Positions 18,542 through 28,389 are shown, numbered from the stretch's first letter. The stretch is DNA of 37,295 bases from Bacteroidetes bacterium OLB9 (GCA_001567255.1 LNBW01000027.1:1-37295), one strand, 5' to 3'. Translations and numbers: made by a program. Notes: a model not told the origin generated them from the sequence alone.

Positions 18542-19744
18542 ATGGAGAAGCTGGAGAAGGAGCTGAGTTTGAAGCAACTCCAGATAAAGTCACTGTTGAC
18601 CATCACACAGGCCATCAATGACAATGTGTCTGCTGATGGGCTTTTCAAGATGTACAAATCATTCCTCAGTTGGGAAATGGGCATTGACAAAATGGCACTT
18701 TTTGTTACTGATGGCGATGAATGGGCTTGTGCTACTGAAATCAATTTTAATAAAAACAGTACAAAGGACATCATTCCAATACTGCTTACCTATAAACGGC
18801 TCTACACCATAAAAGCTGACGACCCAAATATTCTGGATGGTCTGGATATTATCATTCCTGTCTTTCATAAAGAATTGCCTATTGCTTATGCTGTGATAGG
18901 TGGAATCAAGGAAAAGGAAGATATTTACAACAAAATTCAATTCATCACTACCATTACGAATATCATTGCTGTAGCTATAGAAAACAAGAGGTTGTTTAAA
19001 AAGCAAATTGAGCAAGAAAGGTATCGCCGTGAAATGGAGCTTGCTTCAGAAGTCCAGCAAATGCTCATACCTGAAGTACTTCCTGTTGAGGAAAAATTTG
19101 CTATGTCAAAGATTTACAAACCGCATTACAATATAGGTGGGGATTATCTTGACTTTATCCGATTTGATGATGACCGGTTTGCCTTTTGCATTGCAGACAT
19201 CTCAGGCAAAGGTGCGTCAGCAGCACTTTTGATGGCCAATTTTCAGGCTATGATACAATCTTTCATCTTTCAATACCGTGATTTGGAGACATTCGTCTTT
19301 GCTCTGAATCAATCTGTCTATAGAATTACCAAAAGTGATAAATATATTACTTTCTTTGTAGCAGAGATTGATACCAAGAAAATGACACTTAAGTATGTCA
19401 ATGCCGGTCATTATCCACCTATTCTTAAAATGAAAGATCAGATCATCCGTCTCGACAAGGGTTGTTCATTTATCGGAGCATTTGAACGTTTAGACAATAT
19501 CCGCGAAGAGAAAATTAACATCGCTTCAGATGCAATGATTGTTTGCTTTACGGATGGATTGCCAGATCTAAGGAATGCAGAAGAAGAATATTTTGGTGAT
19601 AATTATCTTGAGTTTTTTGTAGATGATTATTGTCATCTCACACCTGAGGAGTTTAACAATAAACTGCTTTTAGAGATAGACGATTTTCGTGGAGGCAATG
19701 AGATCACCGATGATATAGCTGTAATTACATGTAAAATATATTAA
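18542..19744 (+). CDS. GAF-domain PP2C/SpoIIE-type serine phosphatase
   Basis: This is a signalling phosphatase of the RsbU/SpoIIE group, which removes phosphate from serine of anti-anti-sigma or similar proteins. From the start at 18542 the protein has 400 residues. A short coiled coil (LEKELSLKQLQIKSLL) leads into a GAF-like domain (about residues 10-155). The phosphatase domain (about 175-400) follows with EVQQMLIPEVLP, NIGGDYLDF, DISGKGASAALLMANFQ, CFTDGLPDLRN and NEITDDIAVI, whose aspartates bind two metal ions. The start at 18542 is preferred because the promoter lies too close to the ATG at 18521. It overlaps no gene; a TM2 gene follows after 14 bases. Confidence 0.9.
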   Translation: MEKLEKELSLKQLQIKSLLTITQAINDNVSADGLFKMYKSFLSWEMGIDKMALFVTDGDEWACATEINFNKNSTKDIIPILLTYKRLYTIKADDPNILDGLDIIIPVFHKELPIAYAVIGGIKEKEDIYNKIQFITTITNIIAVAIENKRLFKKQIEQERYRREMELASEVQQMLIPEVLPVEEKFAMSKIYKPHYNIGGDYLDFIRFDDDRFAFCIADISGKGASAALLMANFQAMIQSFIFQYRDLETFVFALNQSVYRITKSDKYITFFVAEIDTKKMTLKYVNAGHYPPILKMKDQIIRLDKGCSFIGAFERLDNIREEKINIASDAMIVCFTDGLPDLRNAEEEYFGDNYLEFFVDDYCHLTPEEFNNKLLLEIDDFRGGNEITDDIAVITCKIY

Positions 19745-19758
19745 AAACACTTATTTCA

Positions 19759-20597
19759 ATGCATAGAAATAAATATATAGCTGCGATAATTGCTTTTTTC
19801 GCCGGATCAGTAGGACTCCATCAATTGTACCTCGAAAATTAGGTGCTTTCATATGGTTTATGATTTTATTTGTAGCATCTCTTAGTATTAATTTTCCTAT
19901 AACAACAATAATTGCATTTTTCCAGGGTCTTAAGTTTTTGATGATGTCTGAAAAAGTATTTGATTATAAATACAATAGTATCCATCCTACACCTGTAAGA
20001 ACAGGTCCTGTGTACGAACGACGAAAAGAACAAATGAAGAAAAACGAACAATTTCCTCAAATTCATTATAAATATCAAGATACAAAGGATCGAATTTCTC
20101 CACAAGCTAGGATTAAAGCTAATGAATTTAAAAATTCAGGCATTAAAAAGTACAAAGATTTTGACCTTGAAGATGCCATTGATGACTTCAAAAAGGGCCT
20201 TGAAATCCTACCCAATGATGTTGCACTTCATTTTAATATAGCATGTGCTTATTCACTGACAGAAAAAAAAGAGCTAGCATATGATCACCTCAATAAGGCA
20301 GTAGCATATGGACTAAAAGATGTAGAGCGCATATTGACTCATGACGATCTTGCTTACGTGCGTATTCAGCCGGAGTTTGATGCATTTAGAGCTAGCGGAT
20401 TTAAAGTAAACCCATTTACTCATTTACAGCAGACACAGGAAACCGACACATCTAAAGTTAGTGAGCCACAGCAAGAAATCCCCATAGCTGATGAGAGTCT
20501 TCTGGCTCAATTAAAGAAATTGAGTGACTTAAGAAATAAAGGCATCTTATCCGAAGAGGAATTTATTCATGAGAGAAAGAAAATTTTGAACCAATAA
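19759..20597 (+). CDS. TM2-TPR-SHOCT membrane protein, frameshifted
   Basis: An ATG at 19759 opens the TM2-like start MHRNKYIAAIIAFFAGSVG, but the frame stops at 19842 after LHQLYLEN. The next frame carries the rest: LGAFIWFMILFVASLSINFP and further hydrophobic residues. One base is missing in CTCGAAAA at 19834-19838; restoring it gives YLGKLGAFIW, the usual TM2 turn, and one protein of about 279 residues. After the two helices comes a linker with KNEQFPQIHYKY, a TPR-like segment (IDDFKKGLEILPNDVALHFN), and a C-terminal SHOCT helix pair (LKKLSDLRNKGILSEEEFI). It is likely anchored in the inner membrane with a cytoplasmic tail. It follows the phosphatase by 14 bases, suggesting an operon. Confidence 0.8.
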
Positions 20598-20660
20598 AAT
20601 GTGTAATTTTGAACGTTTTTCAACTTAAACCTATTTATAGTTATAAATGACAATTCTATT

Positions 20661-21320
20661 TTGACAGCAAAAGAACTCATATCACAAAGTATTCTTCCTG
20701 TTCAGACTTCTGACCTAGGTATCCAGGTATTAGACATGATGCAAGCGAATCATGTAAGTCACCTTCCTATTGTCAATCACGAACAGCTGCTGGGTGTCAT
20801 TTCAGAAGACGACATTTTAATTCACAATACCGAAGATCCCATAGGTACATACCGACTTTCATATTTAAGACCATTTTGTCTGGACAATGACCACATTTTT
20901 GAAGTAATGGCCAGACTTGGAAAACTAGAGCTGACCGTGATTCCTGTCATCGACGCAGAAGAAAAATATCTAGGAGTTATTACGGTTGAAGATCTCATGA
21001 AGTATCTGGCAGTGCATTTTTCTTTCACTGAGCCGGGTGGTATTGTAGTGATAGAAACATCTCGAGAGAATTTTTCATTGTCAGAAATTGCTAGAATCGC
21101 CGAATCAGAAGAGGTTACAATCCTCAGTAGTTTTGTCAACTCAGTACCGGATTCCTTCAGGTTGTTTATCACACTCAAGCTTAACAAACAAAACATTCAG
21201 GCATTTAAAGCCAGTCTCCATCGGTTTGGTTATGATGTTTATGCATCATTCTCTGAAGCAGAATATAGCGATGATTTAAAAGAAAGATATGATTCTCTGA
21301 TGGCCTATCTTAACGTATAA
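20661..21320 (+). CDS. CBS-domain pair protein
   Basis: The 219-residue cytoplasmic protein has two CBS repeats (about residues 1-55 and 60-130), the typical adenosine-nucleotide sensor, followed by a C-terminal ACT-like region (REEN... to YDVYASFSEAEY). The start is TTG at 20661, giving MTAKELISQSILPVQTSD, which agrees with family members that begin MxAKxLI. The nearest ATG, at 20647, stops after five codons. In other Bacteroidota this gene type is often followed by NAD kinase and then a BamA-like gene; here only the BamA-like gene follows, 10 bases after the stop. Confidence 0.85.
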   Translation: MTAKELISQSILPVQTSDLGIQVLDMMQANHVSHLPIVNHEQLLGVISEDDILIHNTEDPIGTYRLSYLRPFCLDNDHIFEVMARLGKLELTVIPVIDAEEKYLGVITVEDLMKYLAVHFSFTEPGGIVVIETSRENFSLSEIARIAESEEVTILSSFVNSVPDSFRLFITLKLNKQNIQAFKASLHRFGYDVYASFSEAEYSDDLKERYDSLMAYLNV

Positions 21321-21330
21321 TGGAAAGATT

Positions 21331-22764
21331 ATGCGTGAAAACCATGCATCCAGTCGTAATATTTCATTGATTGCTCGTGTGGTAATTTTATGGTGTATCA
21401 TCGTATTGTGCACTATGAATGGTATAGGTCAGTCCAGGTATGTCATAGTGGACAGCATCATCATCCAAGGCAATAAGCACACTAAAAATCACATCATTTT
21501 TAATGAAATCGATTTCCACCCTGGTGATACTATTTCACTTGAAAAACTGCCATCTAGATTACAGCAAAATGAGAGAAGGCTGAGAAGCATCAGTTTATTT
21601 AACCTTGTAACACTCAATATAAAAAACTGGAATACCGAAACTTCTCATTGCAATTTAGTAGTAGCAGTTCAAGAGAACTGGTTTATCTACCCATACCTTA
21701 TATTTGAGCTTGCTGACAGAAATTTCAATGTATGGCGAAAAGAATTTAACTACGCATTGTCAAGGACAAATTACGGGATAGCTTTAAATCACATCAACCT
21801 CACTGGCAATAAGGACAAGCTAAAGCTAAAAGTACAAGGTGGGTACATTAGAAAGCTTGAAATGCTTTATGACTATCCTTATCTATGGGGAAAATGGGGC
21901 CTTACTGGAAATATACTTTACTCCGAAAGCAGAGAAGTAGCTTATCAGACTCTAGAGAATAAACCAGTATTTTATAAAAATGCTCAAAATGAACGTATAT
22001 TCCGACAATATCGTGGTAGCCTAGCATTACAGCAGCGCATCAATCCTCAAACCATTCAGTCAATTAGTCTAGAATACAATGACTTAAAAGTGGACAATGA
22101 AATAGTTCGATTGAATCCTAATTTCTTAGGTAGAGGTGAAAGTCAATTAAGATATTTTATACTCGACTACAGCCTGAAATATGACAATACGGTCTATCCT
22201 CTATATCCGCTTAAAGGCTATCGAGCTGAATTTAATCTGCGAAAAGAAGGCTTTGGATGGCCTGACAAAATCACCAATACCTGGCTAGCTATGAACATTG
22301 AGCAACACTTTGCTCTGGCTAAAAACCTAATATTAAGTGCAAAAATCAAATTTAAAATAAATATTGAAAGCAACAAAATCCCATACATGCTCAATGATGC
22401 TATAGGTTATAAAGATGACAACATCACAGGATATCAACTGTACGTCATAGATGGTCGGCATTTTATGCTTGTAAGACATGCTTTAAAATATAGACTGCTC
22501 GAACACAATTTTAAGATAAGTGATAAAATGCCTAAGCCATTCAGAGTTATGAACACCCAATTATTTGCCAGACTCAACCTCGATGCAGGATATGCTAACG
22601 ATCCATCCGGTGGAACAAACAATCCCTATACCAATCGCATACAGTTAGGTTATGGACCTGGCCTAGACTTAATCCTATTCAACAACTTTACAGCCTCGAT
22701 GGAGCTCGGTATAACTCGACATGGCGAGGCCGGTATATTTTTTTCTGGTGGGCTTAACTTTTAG
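21331..22764 (+). CDS. BamA-like outer-membrane protein with POTRA domain
   Basis: The 477-residue protein has a signal peptide (about 20-35, ending MNGIGQ). A single POTRA-like domain (about residues 36-115) begins with VDSIIIQGNKHTKNHIIFN and continues to a 16-strand beta-barrel typified by the alternating pattern in FYALSRTNYGIALNHINL. The final strand is MELGITRHGEAGIFFSGGLNF, ending in Phe as usual for outer-membrane proteins. It is shorter than canonical BamA, which has five POTRA domains, so it may be a relative with one POTRA, assisting a subset of outer-membrane insertion or export. It follows the CBS gene by 10 bases. Confidence 0.85.
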   Translation: MRENHASSRNISLIARVVILWCIIVLCTMNGIGQSRYVIVDSIIIQGNKHTKNHIIFNEIDFHPGDTISLEKLPSRLQQNERRLRSISLFNLVTLNIKNWNTETSHCNLVVAVQENWFIYPYLIFELADRNFNVWRKEFNYALSRTNYGIALNHINLTGNKDKLKLKVQGGYIRKLEMLYDYPYLWGKWGLTGNILYSESREVAYQTLENKPVFYKNAQNERIFRQYRGSLALQQRINPQTIQSISLEYNDLKVDNEIVRLNPNFLGRGESQLRYFILDYSLKYDNTVYPLYPLKGYRAEFNLRKEGFGWPDKITNTWLAMNIEQHFALAKNLILSAKIKFKINIESNKIPYMLNDAIGYKDDNITGYQLYVIDGRHFMLVRHALKYRLLEHNFKISDKMPKPFRVMNTQLFARLNLDAGYANDPSGGTNNPYTNRIQLGYGPGLDLILFNNFTASMELGITRHGEAGIFFSGGLNF

Positions 22765-22767
22765 TGT

Positions 22768-23946
22768 TTAGGCTTGCACTGCTAACCAAGCGAGTAAACC
22801 CATTCCTGTTTCCAGTGCAATTTCGTCAATATCAAAAGTCGGCGTATGAACGGGCGAAGTAATACCTCGTGCTTTATTGCCAGTGCCCAGTCGGTAAAAC
22901 ACTGCTGGTATCTCCTGAGAGTAATAAGCGAAATCTTCTGATGTCATCCTCATGTCTAAATCTATAACATTTTCTTTACCTAGATAAGTCTCCATCATTT
23001 GCCGTGTTTTTGATGTCAATTTCTCATCATTGATTAAACTCGGATATCCTTTTACTATATTCACTTCAGCACTAGCTCCATACGCAGATGTAGTTTCTTT
23101 CGCAATCTTTTCAATCAGTCTGTGTGCCTTCTCACGCCATTCTTCATTCATTGTTCTGAAGGTGCCTTCTATTTTCACCTCCGAAGGTATCACATTTGTA
23201 GCGCCACCGATAGAATTAATTTTTCCAAATGTCAGAACTGCCGGAATTGTAGGTGGAATATTTCTCGCGACAAGTTGTTGCATTGCTACTATCATTTGAC
23301 TGGCTGCCAAAATGGAGTCGGTACAAAGATGTGGCATTGCACCATGACCACCATTGCCGGAAACGATAATATAAATTTCATCTGATGATGCCATATACAA
23401 TCCAGATCGGATACCTACCTTACCGGCTTCAAGCGGTGGATATACATGCTGACCAATGATGCCTTCCGGTGTGGGATCCTGCAAAACTCCATCTCGAATC
23501 ATTAGACTCGCACCACCAGGCAATTTTTCTTCACCTGGCTGGAATATCAATCTTACTGAGCATGGCAATGCATCCTTGATATTATTTAAAATCAATGCTG
23601 CACCTAGCAAGCATGCAGTATGAACATCATGACCACAAGCATGCATCACACCCGGATTTTGAGATTTATAGCTGACATCATTTTGTTCTTCAATCGGCAG
23701 CGCATCCATATCTGCTCTCAACGCTATCACTTTATCTGTTTTTCCCTTGATAGTAGCAACAATACCGTGACCACCATAACCGGTAGCGTAATTAATGCCC
23801 GCTCGAGAAAGAACTTCAGTTATATACCGACTTGTCTGCTCCTCTTGAAATGAAAGTTCCGGATGCATGTGCAGGTCTCTCCTGATTTTTATAACTTCCG
23901 GAAGCAATTCGCTGGCTTTATTTTGGATGTGCGTTATTAAATCCAT
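22768..23946 (-). CDS. M20-family amidohydrolase (aminoacylase/hippuricase type)
   Basis: This cytoplasmic metal-dependent enzyme removes N-acyl or N-carbamoyl groups from amino acids or peptides. The 392-residue protein keeps the M20D pattern: IRRDLHMHPELSFQE, ADMDALPIEE, HACGHDVHTACLLGAA with the metal-site Cys104 and flanking His102 and His106, FQPGEEKLPGGAS with the catalytic Glu, and SEDFAYYSQEIPAVFYRLG. I start at 23946 (MDLITHIQNK) rather than 23985, because homologues start there and a TACCTTTG box at 23967-23974 precedes it by 20 bases. It converges with the BamA-like gene, with 3 bases between the stops. Confidence 0.92.
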   Translation of the reverse strand: MDLITHIQNKASELLPEVIKIRRDLHMHPELSFQEEQTSRYITEVLSRAGINYATGYGGHGIVATIKGKTDKVIALRADMDALPIEEQNDVSYKSQNPGVMHACGHDVHTACLLGAALILNNIKDALPCSVRLIFQPGEEKLPGGASLMIRDGVLQDPTPEGIIGQHVYPPLEAGKVGIRSGLYMASSDEIYIIVSGNGGHGAMPHLCTDSILAASQMIVAMQQLVARNIPPTIPAVLTFGKINSIGGATNVIPSEVKIEGTFRTMNEEWREKAHRLIEKIAKETTSAYGASAEVNIVKGYPSLINDEKLTSKTRQMMETYLGKENVIDLDMRMTSEDFAYYSQEIPAVFYRLGTGNKARGITSPVHTPTFDIDEIALETGMGLLAWLAVQA

Positions 23947-23966
23947 CTCATTATTATATACCTGCA

Positions 23967-23974
23967 AAGGTAAG
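23967..23974 (-). promoter_or_regulatory. -7 box of the amidohydrolase gene
   Basis: On the minus strand this reads TACCTTTG, an exact TAnnTTTG match 20 bases before the ATG at 23946. A -33 element is not clear. Confidence 0.45.
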
Positions 23975-24061
23975 AAGAATTTCAATCCGCAATGTCACAA
24001 GTCATTGAATCACTCTAAATCAGGTTGCTAGATGACAAATAAGTTATAAATTTCAAGATTC

Positions 24062-24093
24062 ATTGGTAGATTATTCCAATTTAGGTACATTTG
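24062..24093 (+). promoter_or_regulatory. Promoter of the S10 peptidase gene
   Basis: TACATTTG at 24086-24093 is an exact -7 box; ATTG at 24062-24065 lies 20 bases upstream. The ATG follows after 28 bases. Confidence 0.6.
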
Positions 24094-24121
24094 ACATATA
24101 ATACATAAAAACATTACATCC

Positions 24122-25624
24122 ATGACCAGACTGTTAACTTTTATTGTTTTATTATTTTCGTGGTATATTCTACAAGCCCAAGAGACAAAGTCACTGTCTC
24201 TTGATCCCGATATGCAGGTCATCACCGAACATACAGTAACCATCAAAGGCAAGAAAATCCCCTACTCTGCTATCGCCGGGACACAACCTGTATGGGATGC
24301 GGATGGTAAAGAAATCGCCTACCTACATTACGTTTACTATAAGCGTAGTGATGTTAAATCCTACGACGATAGACCTATCCTATTTTCATTCAATGGTGGA
24401 CCAGGATCAGGTTCAGTTTGGATGCACATCGGTTACACCGGACCTCGTTTACTCAATATTGATGATGATGGATATCCTATACAACCCTATGGATTTGTGG
24501 AAAATCCTTATTCCATTCTGGATGTAGCTGACCTGGTGTATATAGACCCTGTCAATACCGGATATTCTCGAACTATTCCTCTTAATGGTAAAGAGGTGGA
24601 TCGGAGTAAATTTTTTGGTATCAATGCGGATATAAAATATCTGGCAGACTGGATAGGTACCTTTACAACAAGAAATGAAAGATGGCCATCACCCAAGTAT
24701 TTAATTGGTGAAAGTTATGGTGGAACAAGAGTTGCAGGACTGGCACTAGCTTTACAAAATCAAGATTGGCTCTATCTCAATGGTGTGATTATGGTATCCC
24801 CTGCTGACTATCAAGTTTTAAGGCAAAGTGGTCCAATCTCTGAGGCATTAAAGATACCTTACTACGCAGCTACAGCATGGTATCACAAGCGTTTGTCGGC
24901 TAAATACCAGTCAATGGAGTTGGAAGCTTTTCTACCTGAAGTTGAGCGATTTACAATCAATGAACTACTGCCTGCACTTACTAAAGGAGGATTTATCGAA
25001 ACCGCCGAACGTGAAGCAGTAGCGCAACAACTTGCTGATTACACTGGTCTTGCTGCCAAAGATTATATTGAAAATAATTTAGTTGTCACCACTTCATATT
25101 TCTGGAAGAATCTGCTCAAAGACGCTTCAGGTTACAACATAGGAAGACTAGATTCCAGATATCTGGGTATCGACCGCAAGTTATCGGGTATTTCACCTGA
25201 TTATAATGCAGAGCTGACTTCATGGTTGCATTCATTTACACCTGCTATCAACCATTATTATCGTACGGAGTTAAATTTCAAAACGGACGTAAGGTACAAC
25301 ATGTTTGGTGATGTACATCCATGGAACAATGAAAATGACAATACCCGTGACAACCTTCGACAGGCGATGGCCCAAAATCCATATTTGAAGGTATTGTTTC
25401 AAGGTGGATATTATGATGGCGCTACCACCTATTTTAATACAAAATATATGATGTGGCAGATGGATCCTAGTGGGAGACTTAAGGATCGCCTGCGTTTCCA
25501 TGGCTATCAAAGTGGACATATGATGTACATCCGTAAAGAAGACCTCATCAAAGCTAATGATGACATCAGAGCATTTATCCAAAGTACAAAATACATCGGC
25601 ACACCGGCAAATATTAATCAATGA
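24122..25624 (+). CDS. S10-family serine carboxypeptidase-like protein
   Basis: The 500-residue secreted hydrolase removes C-terminal amino acids from peptides in the envelope or medium. A signal peptide (MTRLLTFIVLLFSWYILQA) precedes the alpha/beta-hydrolase core. The oxyanion motif FSFNGGPGSGSVWMH lies near residue 95. The catalytic triad is visible: Ser198 in LIGESYGGTRVAG, Asp432 in GGYYDGATTYF and His466 in YQSGHMMYI. Such proteins are common in Bacteroidota and match eukaryotic carboxypeptidase Y only in the core. It has its own promoter and ends at a convergent hairpin. Confidence 0.92.
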   Translation: MTRLLTFIVLLFSWYILQAQETKSLSLDPDMQVITEHTVTIKGKKIPYSAIAGTQPVWDADGKEIAYLHYVYYKRSDVKSYDDRPILFSFNGGPGSGSVWMHIGYTGPRLLNIDDDGYPIQPYGFVENPYSILDVADLVYIDPVNTGYSRTIPLNGKEVDRSKFFGINADIKYLADWIGTFTTRNERWPSPKYLIGESYGGTRVAGLALALQNQDWLYLNGVIMVSPADYQVLRQSGPISEALKIPYYAATAWYHKRLSAKYQSMELEAFLPEVERFTINELLPALTKGGFIETAEREAVAQQLADYTGLAAKDYIENNLVVTTSYFWKNLLKDASGYNIGRLDSRYLGIDRKLSGISPDYNAELTSWLHSFTPAINHYYRTELNFKTDVRYNMFGDVHPWNNENDNTRDNLRQAMAQNPYLKVLFQGGYYDGATTYFNTKYMMWQMDPSGRLKDRLRFHGYQSGHMMYIRKEDLIKANDDIRAFIQSTKYIGTPANINQ

Positions 25625-25649
25625 GGACAATAATTTGCCCTCATTGATT
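25616..25649. terminator. Bidirectional hairpin between the S10 gene and the TonB receptor
   Basis: A perfect 11-base-pair stem pairs 25616-25626 with 25639-25649. It overlaps the S10 stop codon at 25622-25624. T runs on both sides are short, so its strength is uncertain. Confidence 0.6.
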
Positions 25650-25670
25650 ATAATTAGATCTACTCTTGCT

Positions 25671-28079
25671 TTAAAATTGAACAGTAGCAGATACAACCAT
25701 GTTTCTTCCAGGCATGGTAAGTCCTGAGCTGTACATTCTATATCTAATATCTGTGATATTCTCTAGTCCAGCACTGATTAAAATATGATCAGTAATCACA
25801 TATCGAGATTTAAAGTTAATAGTGTACCACGATGGCGAGTAAGTATTACCATTACTATCTTTAGGATATAAAAACGGTTTAGCCTGCTGCTCGGGATTCA
25901 TATCTTCATGTGCAATCCCTGCACTAAAATTAGTGTACAATTCGAGCGTGACTTTATCATTTTTAAAACCCAATCTAGCCTGTCCAAACGCAGGAGCGGC
26001 ATGTCTCGAAGGTGCTTTATCTCCATTGTCTAGTTCTTCTTGACCTTTCTGAATATTGTACCTTCCTCCAGCATAAAAACCAGCACCCAGATTGGCCTCA
26101 ATACCTATATTAGTACCAAATACTGTGGCAAACGCCGCATTCTGAATAGCAAAGACCTGGCTCAATGTCCCATTGTAAATAACACTATCTTTACCATCAA
26201 CAGTAAATGCACGCTTCACCATAGCATTATCAAGATATGTATAGAAACCACTGACATCCCACTTGACTACATCACCTATTAGTCCACTTAAATTGACCTC
26301 ACCATTATACGCATATTCTGCTTTTAAATCGGGATTAGGTACAATGATATTGCCATCTGTAAAATCGAAAATCTTTCCTATATCATCTACATTTGGTGCT
26401 CTGAATCCAGTACCTCCATGAATAGCGAGTTTAAACCGTGAAGATGGCTTGTAAACCCAACCTATATTACCTGATAATGCTCCATTGTGAATACTCGCTT
26501 CCTTAAAGTCAAAAGGATAAAATGACAAATGGCGCTCAAAATTCGACTCCAGGTTGTAACTACTGTAGCGCATACCTGCTTCAACTACAGACCTAGTTGA
26601 CATCTGGTATTGATAACTCAAATACGCTGCATAGCTCGACCAAACTGAAGCCGGATACCTATCAGGAACGGCTATAGGCGCTTCAGTCAAAACATTAATG
26701 GCCTCACCCTTAGATTTAACATCGTTGAGTACATACTCTAAGCCATAAGTAAAATTACAATTCTCAGTCCGCTTTTCAAAATCTAAATTCAAACTGTAAG
26801 CATCCACTTGTTCAGTCTGGGTTCTCAATCGTGTGTTATTCAACTTGCGATCGATTCTAGATTCTTCAAAATACTGGTAGGCTGCCCTGAAAGCAAGTCT
26901 GTCATACATCTTTGTAGAAGCATTGTTAAAGACTGAAAAATGGTGCATTCTCCACTTTTGTGGTCCATACATCCATATTGCTGAAGACGGCAAGCCATTT
27001 TTAGTCTCTAGCAATCTATCATACCTTGGATAATCAGAAGTCTCAGAAAAATGCCAAGCATAATTAAAGTCCCACTTTTCATTGGGGCTGAAACGAATTT
27101 TCTGCAAGACATTAAACTGATCATAGCCAGTAGGATTCTGTACCAGCGGATTGGGATTTGCAATCACTTTGTCTTCACCATTTTCAGTGATAACATAATA
27201 AGGTTTCAGATAATCATCAGGACCGTGAGTGCCCATTTTCAAATCACCAAACTTAGAATGTGAAATACTGGTCACTGAAGCCCATTTACTACCACCTATA
27301 CTAACATCCGCGTGAGCAGTGAGTTCGTTATTGGCTGTACTATGTCTGATGGTTGCACTCCCAGAGGTACTCAAGTTGCCGGAAGAAGAAAGCTTAGCCT
27401 GTAGTGTCTGAAAACTCATAACACCACCTATTGCATCACTTCCATAAATCACAGAACCAGGACCAAAGAGCACTTCTGTACTTTCCATAGCAAAAGGATC
27501 AAGCGAAATAACATTTTGTAAATTGCCTGCCCTAAAAATGGCAGTATTCATCCGAACTCCATCAATGGCATAAAGTAGCCTATGGGTAGAAAATCCTCTT
27601 ATCATAGGACTTCCTCCAGCCTGCTGAGATTTCTGAATATACACTTCACCATTGACACCCAGTAAGTCAGCAGCAGTCTGAGGATTAATGATAGATAATC
27701 GCTCAGGAGTAATCTTACTGATTTTAGCTGCTACATCTACAGAACGTTGTCTGAATTTTGATGCTGAAATGACAATTTCATCAAGTGTAAGTGTTGAAGG
27801 CGTCAACCTTACCATCAAACCATCCTCAATTAGTTGTCTGTATGATGTCGCCTTCGGATTGAAACCTGAAGCTAAAACAATAAGATGCTCTGCATTATAA
27901 AATGGTTGCAAATCTATGGATCCATTTTCATTAGCCATCTTTGTGATACCTAAATCAGATGAAGTAACCTCCGCATATGGGATTACTTCATTCGTTTCAG
28001 AGTTATATATAGTAACTTTTTGACCAAATGCAGTTAAACTCAAAAAAACAAAAAACGATAAATGCACTAATATTTTCAT
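25671..28079 (-). CDS. TonB-dependent outer-membrane receptor
   Basis: This outer-membrane transporter takes up a substrate such as a siderophore, haem or glycan with energy from TonB. The 802-residue protein starts with a signal peptide (MKILVHLSFFVFLSLTAFG), followed by a carboxypeptidase-regulatory-like domain (about 21-100) with YAEVTSSDLGITKMANENGS. The plug (about 105-230) includes GSPMIRGFSTHRLLYAIDGV and GPGSVIYGSDAIGGVMSF. The barrel ends with GRNMVVSATVQF, a terminal Phe as expected. No SusD partner lies next to it, so a polysaccharide locus is not indicated. The cargo is unknown. A 178-residue membrane protein gene lies upstream on the same strand. Confidence 0.92.
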   Translation of the reverse strand: MKILVHLSFFVFLSLTAFGQKVTIYNSETNEVIPYAEVTSSDLGITKMANENGSIDLQPFYNAEHLIVLASGFNPKATSYRQLIEDGLMVRLTPSTLTLDEIVISASKFRQRSVDVAAKISKITPERLSIINPQTAADLLGVNGEVYIQKSQQAGGSPMIRGFSTHRLLYAIDGVRMNTAIFRAGNLQNVISLDPFAMESTEVLFGPGSVIYGSDAIGGVMSFQTLQAKLSSSGNLSTSGSATIRHSTANNELTAHADVSIGGSKWASVTSISHSKFGDLKMGTHGPDDYLKPYYVITENGEDKVIANPNPLVQNPTGYDQFNVLQKIRFSPNEKWDFNYAWHFSETSDYPRYDRLLETKNGLPSSAIWMYGPQKWRMHHFSVFNNASTKMYDRLAFRAAYQYFEESRIDRKLNNTRLRTQTEQVDAYSLNLDFEKRTENCNFTYGLEYVLNDVKSKGEAINVLTEAPIAVPDRYPASVWSSYAAYLSYQYQMSTRSVVEAGMRYSSYNLESNFERHLSFYPFDFKEASIHNGALSGNIGWVYKPSSRFKLAIHGGTGFRAPNVDDIGKIFDFTDGNIIVPNPDLKAEYAYNGEVNLSGLIGDVVKWDVSGFYTYLDNAMVKRAFTVDGKDSVIYNGTLSQVFAIQNAAFATVFGTNIGIEANLGAGFYAGGRYNIQKGQEELDNGDKAPSRHAAPAFGQARLGFKNDKVTLELYTNFSAGIAHEDMNPEQQAKPFLYPKDSNGNTYSPSWYTINFKSRYVITDHILISAGLENITDIRYRMYSSGLTMPGRNMVVSATVQF

Positions 28080-28389
28080 ATTAAATATTTATATAATATA
28101 TAAAAATATAATCAACAATAACATCGTCTCTCAAACTAGGTTTCATAAATCCTATCGAGACGTCATTATTTTAACACAAAATGCAGATTAGAAACTGAAC
28201 AATTCAATATGTTACTTCATACCTATTTCAGTTCTTGAAATACAATTTACAAAGACAATGGAATAACATTTCCGAGTCTCGTATCATCTCCTTTTACAAC
28301 AAAGTCTTATACTGCACCAGTGTTTGATTATAAAAGATTATTCTTTAATGTATTTCTATTTTATTTTTTTAAAATAGTACCAATTAAGC
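28080..28389. other. Intergenic region with an inverted repeat, no gene
   Basis: This 310-base AT-rich region separates the 178-residue protein from the TonB receptor. It has no convincing open reading frame. A nested inverted repeat at 28125-28162 (see the separate entry) lies 46 bases upstream of the receptor start. No TAnnTTTG promoter is evident. Confidence 0.5.
28125..28162 (-). repeat. Nested inverted repeat in the receptor leader
   Basis: CGTCTC at 28125-28130 pairs with GAGACG at 28157-28162, and within it TAGG at 28137-28140 pairs with CCTA at 28151-28154. It could be a leader stem-loop of the receptor mRNA or an operator. No T run follows. Confidence 0.4.

Noticed and set aside
21320..21364. 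Possible NAD kinase gene between the CBS and BamA-like genes, as in some Bacteroidota
   Set aside because: The ATG at 21320 opens a frame of only some 14 codons (MERLCVKT...), overlapping the next gene. No NAD kinase motif is present.
28080..28389. Cobalamin riboswitch before the TonB receptor
   Set aside because: The B12-box consensus and the multi-helix core are missing; only a simple inverted repeat is present.
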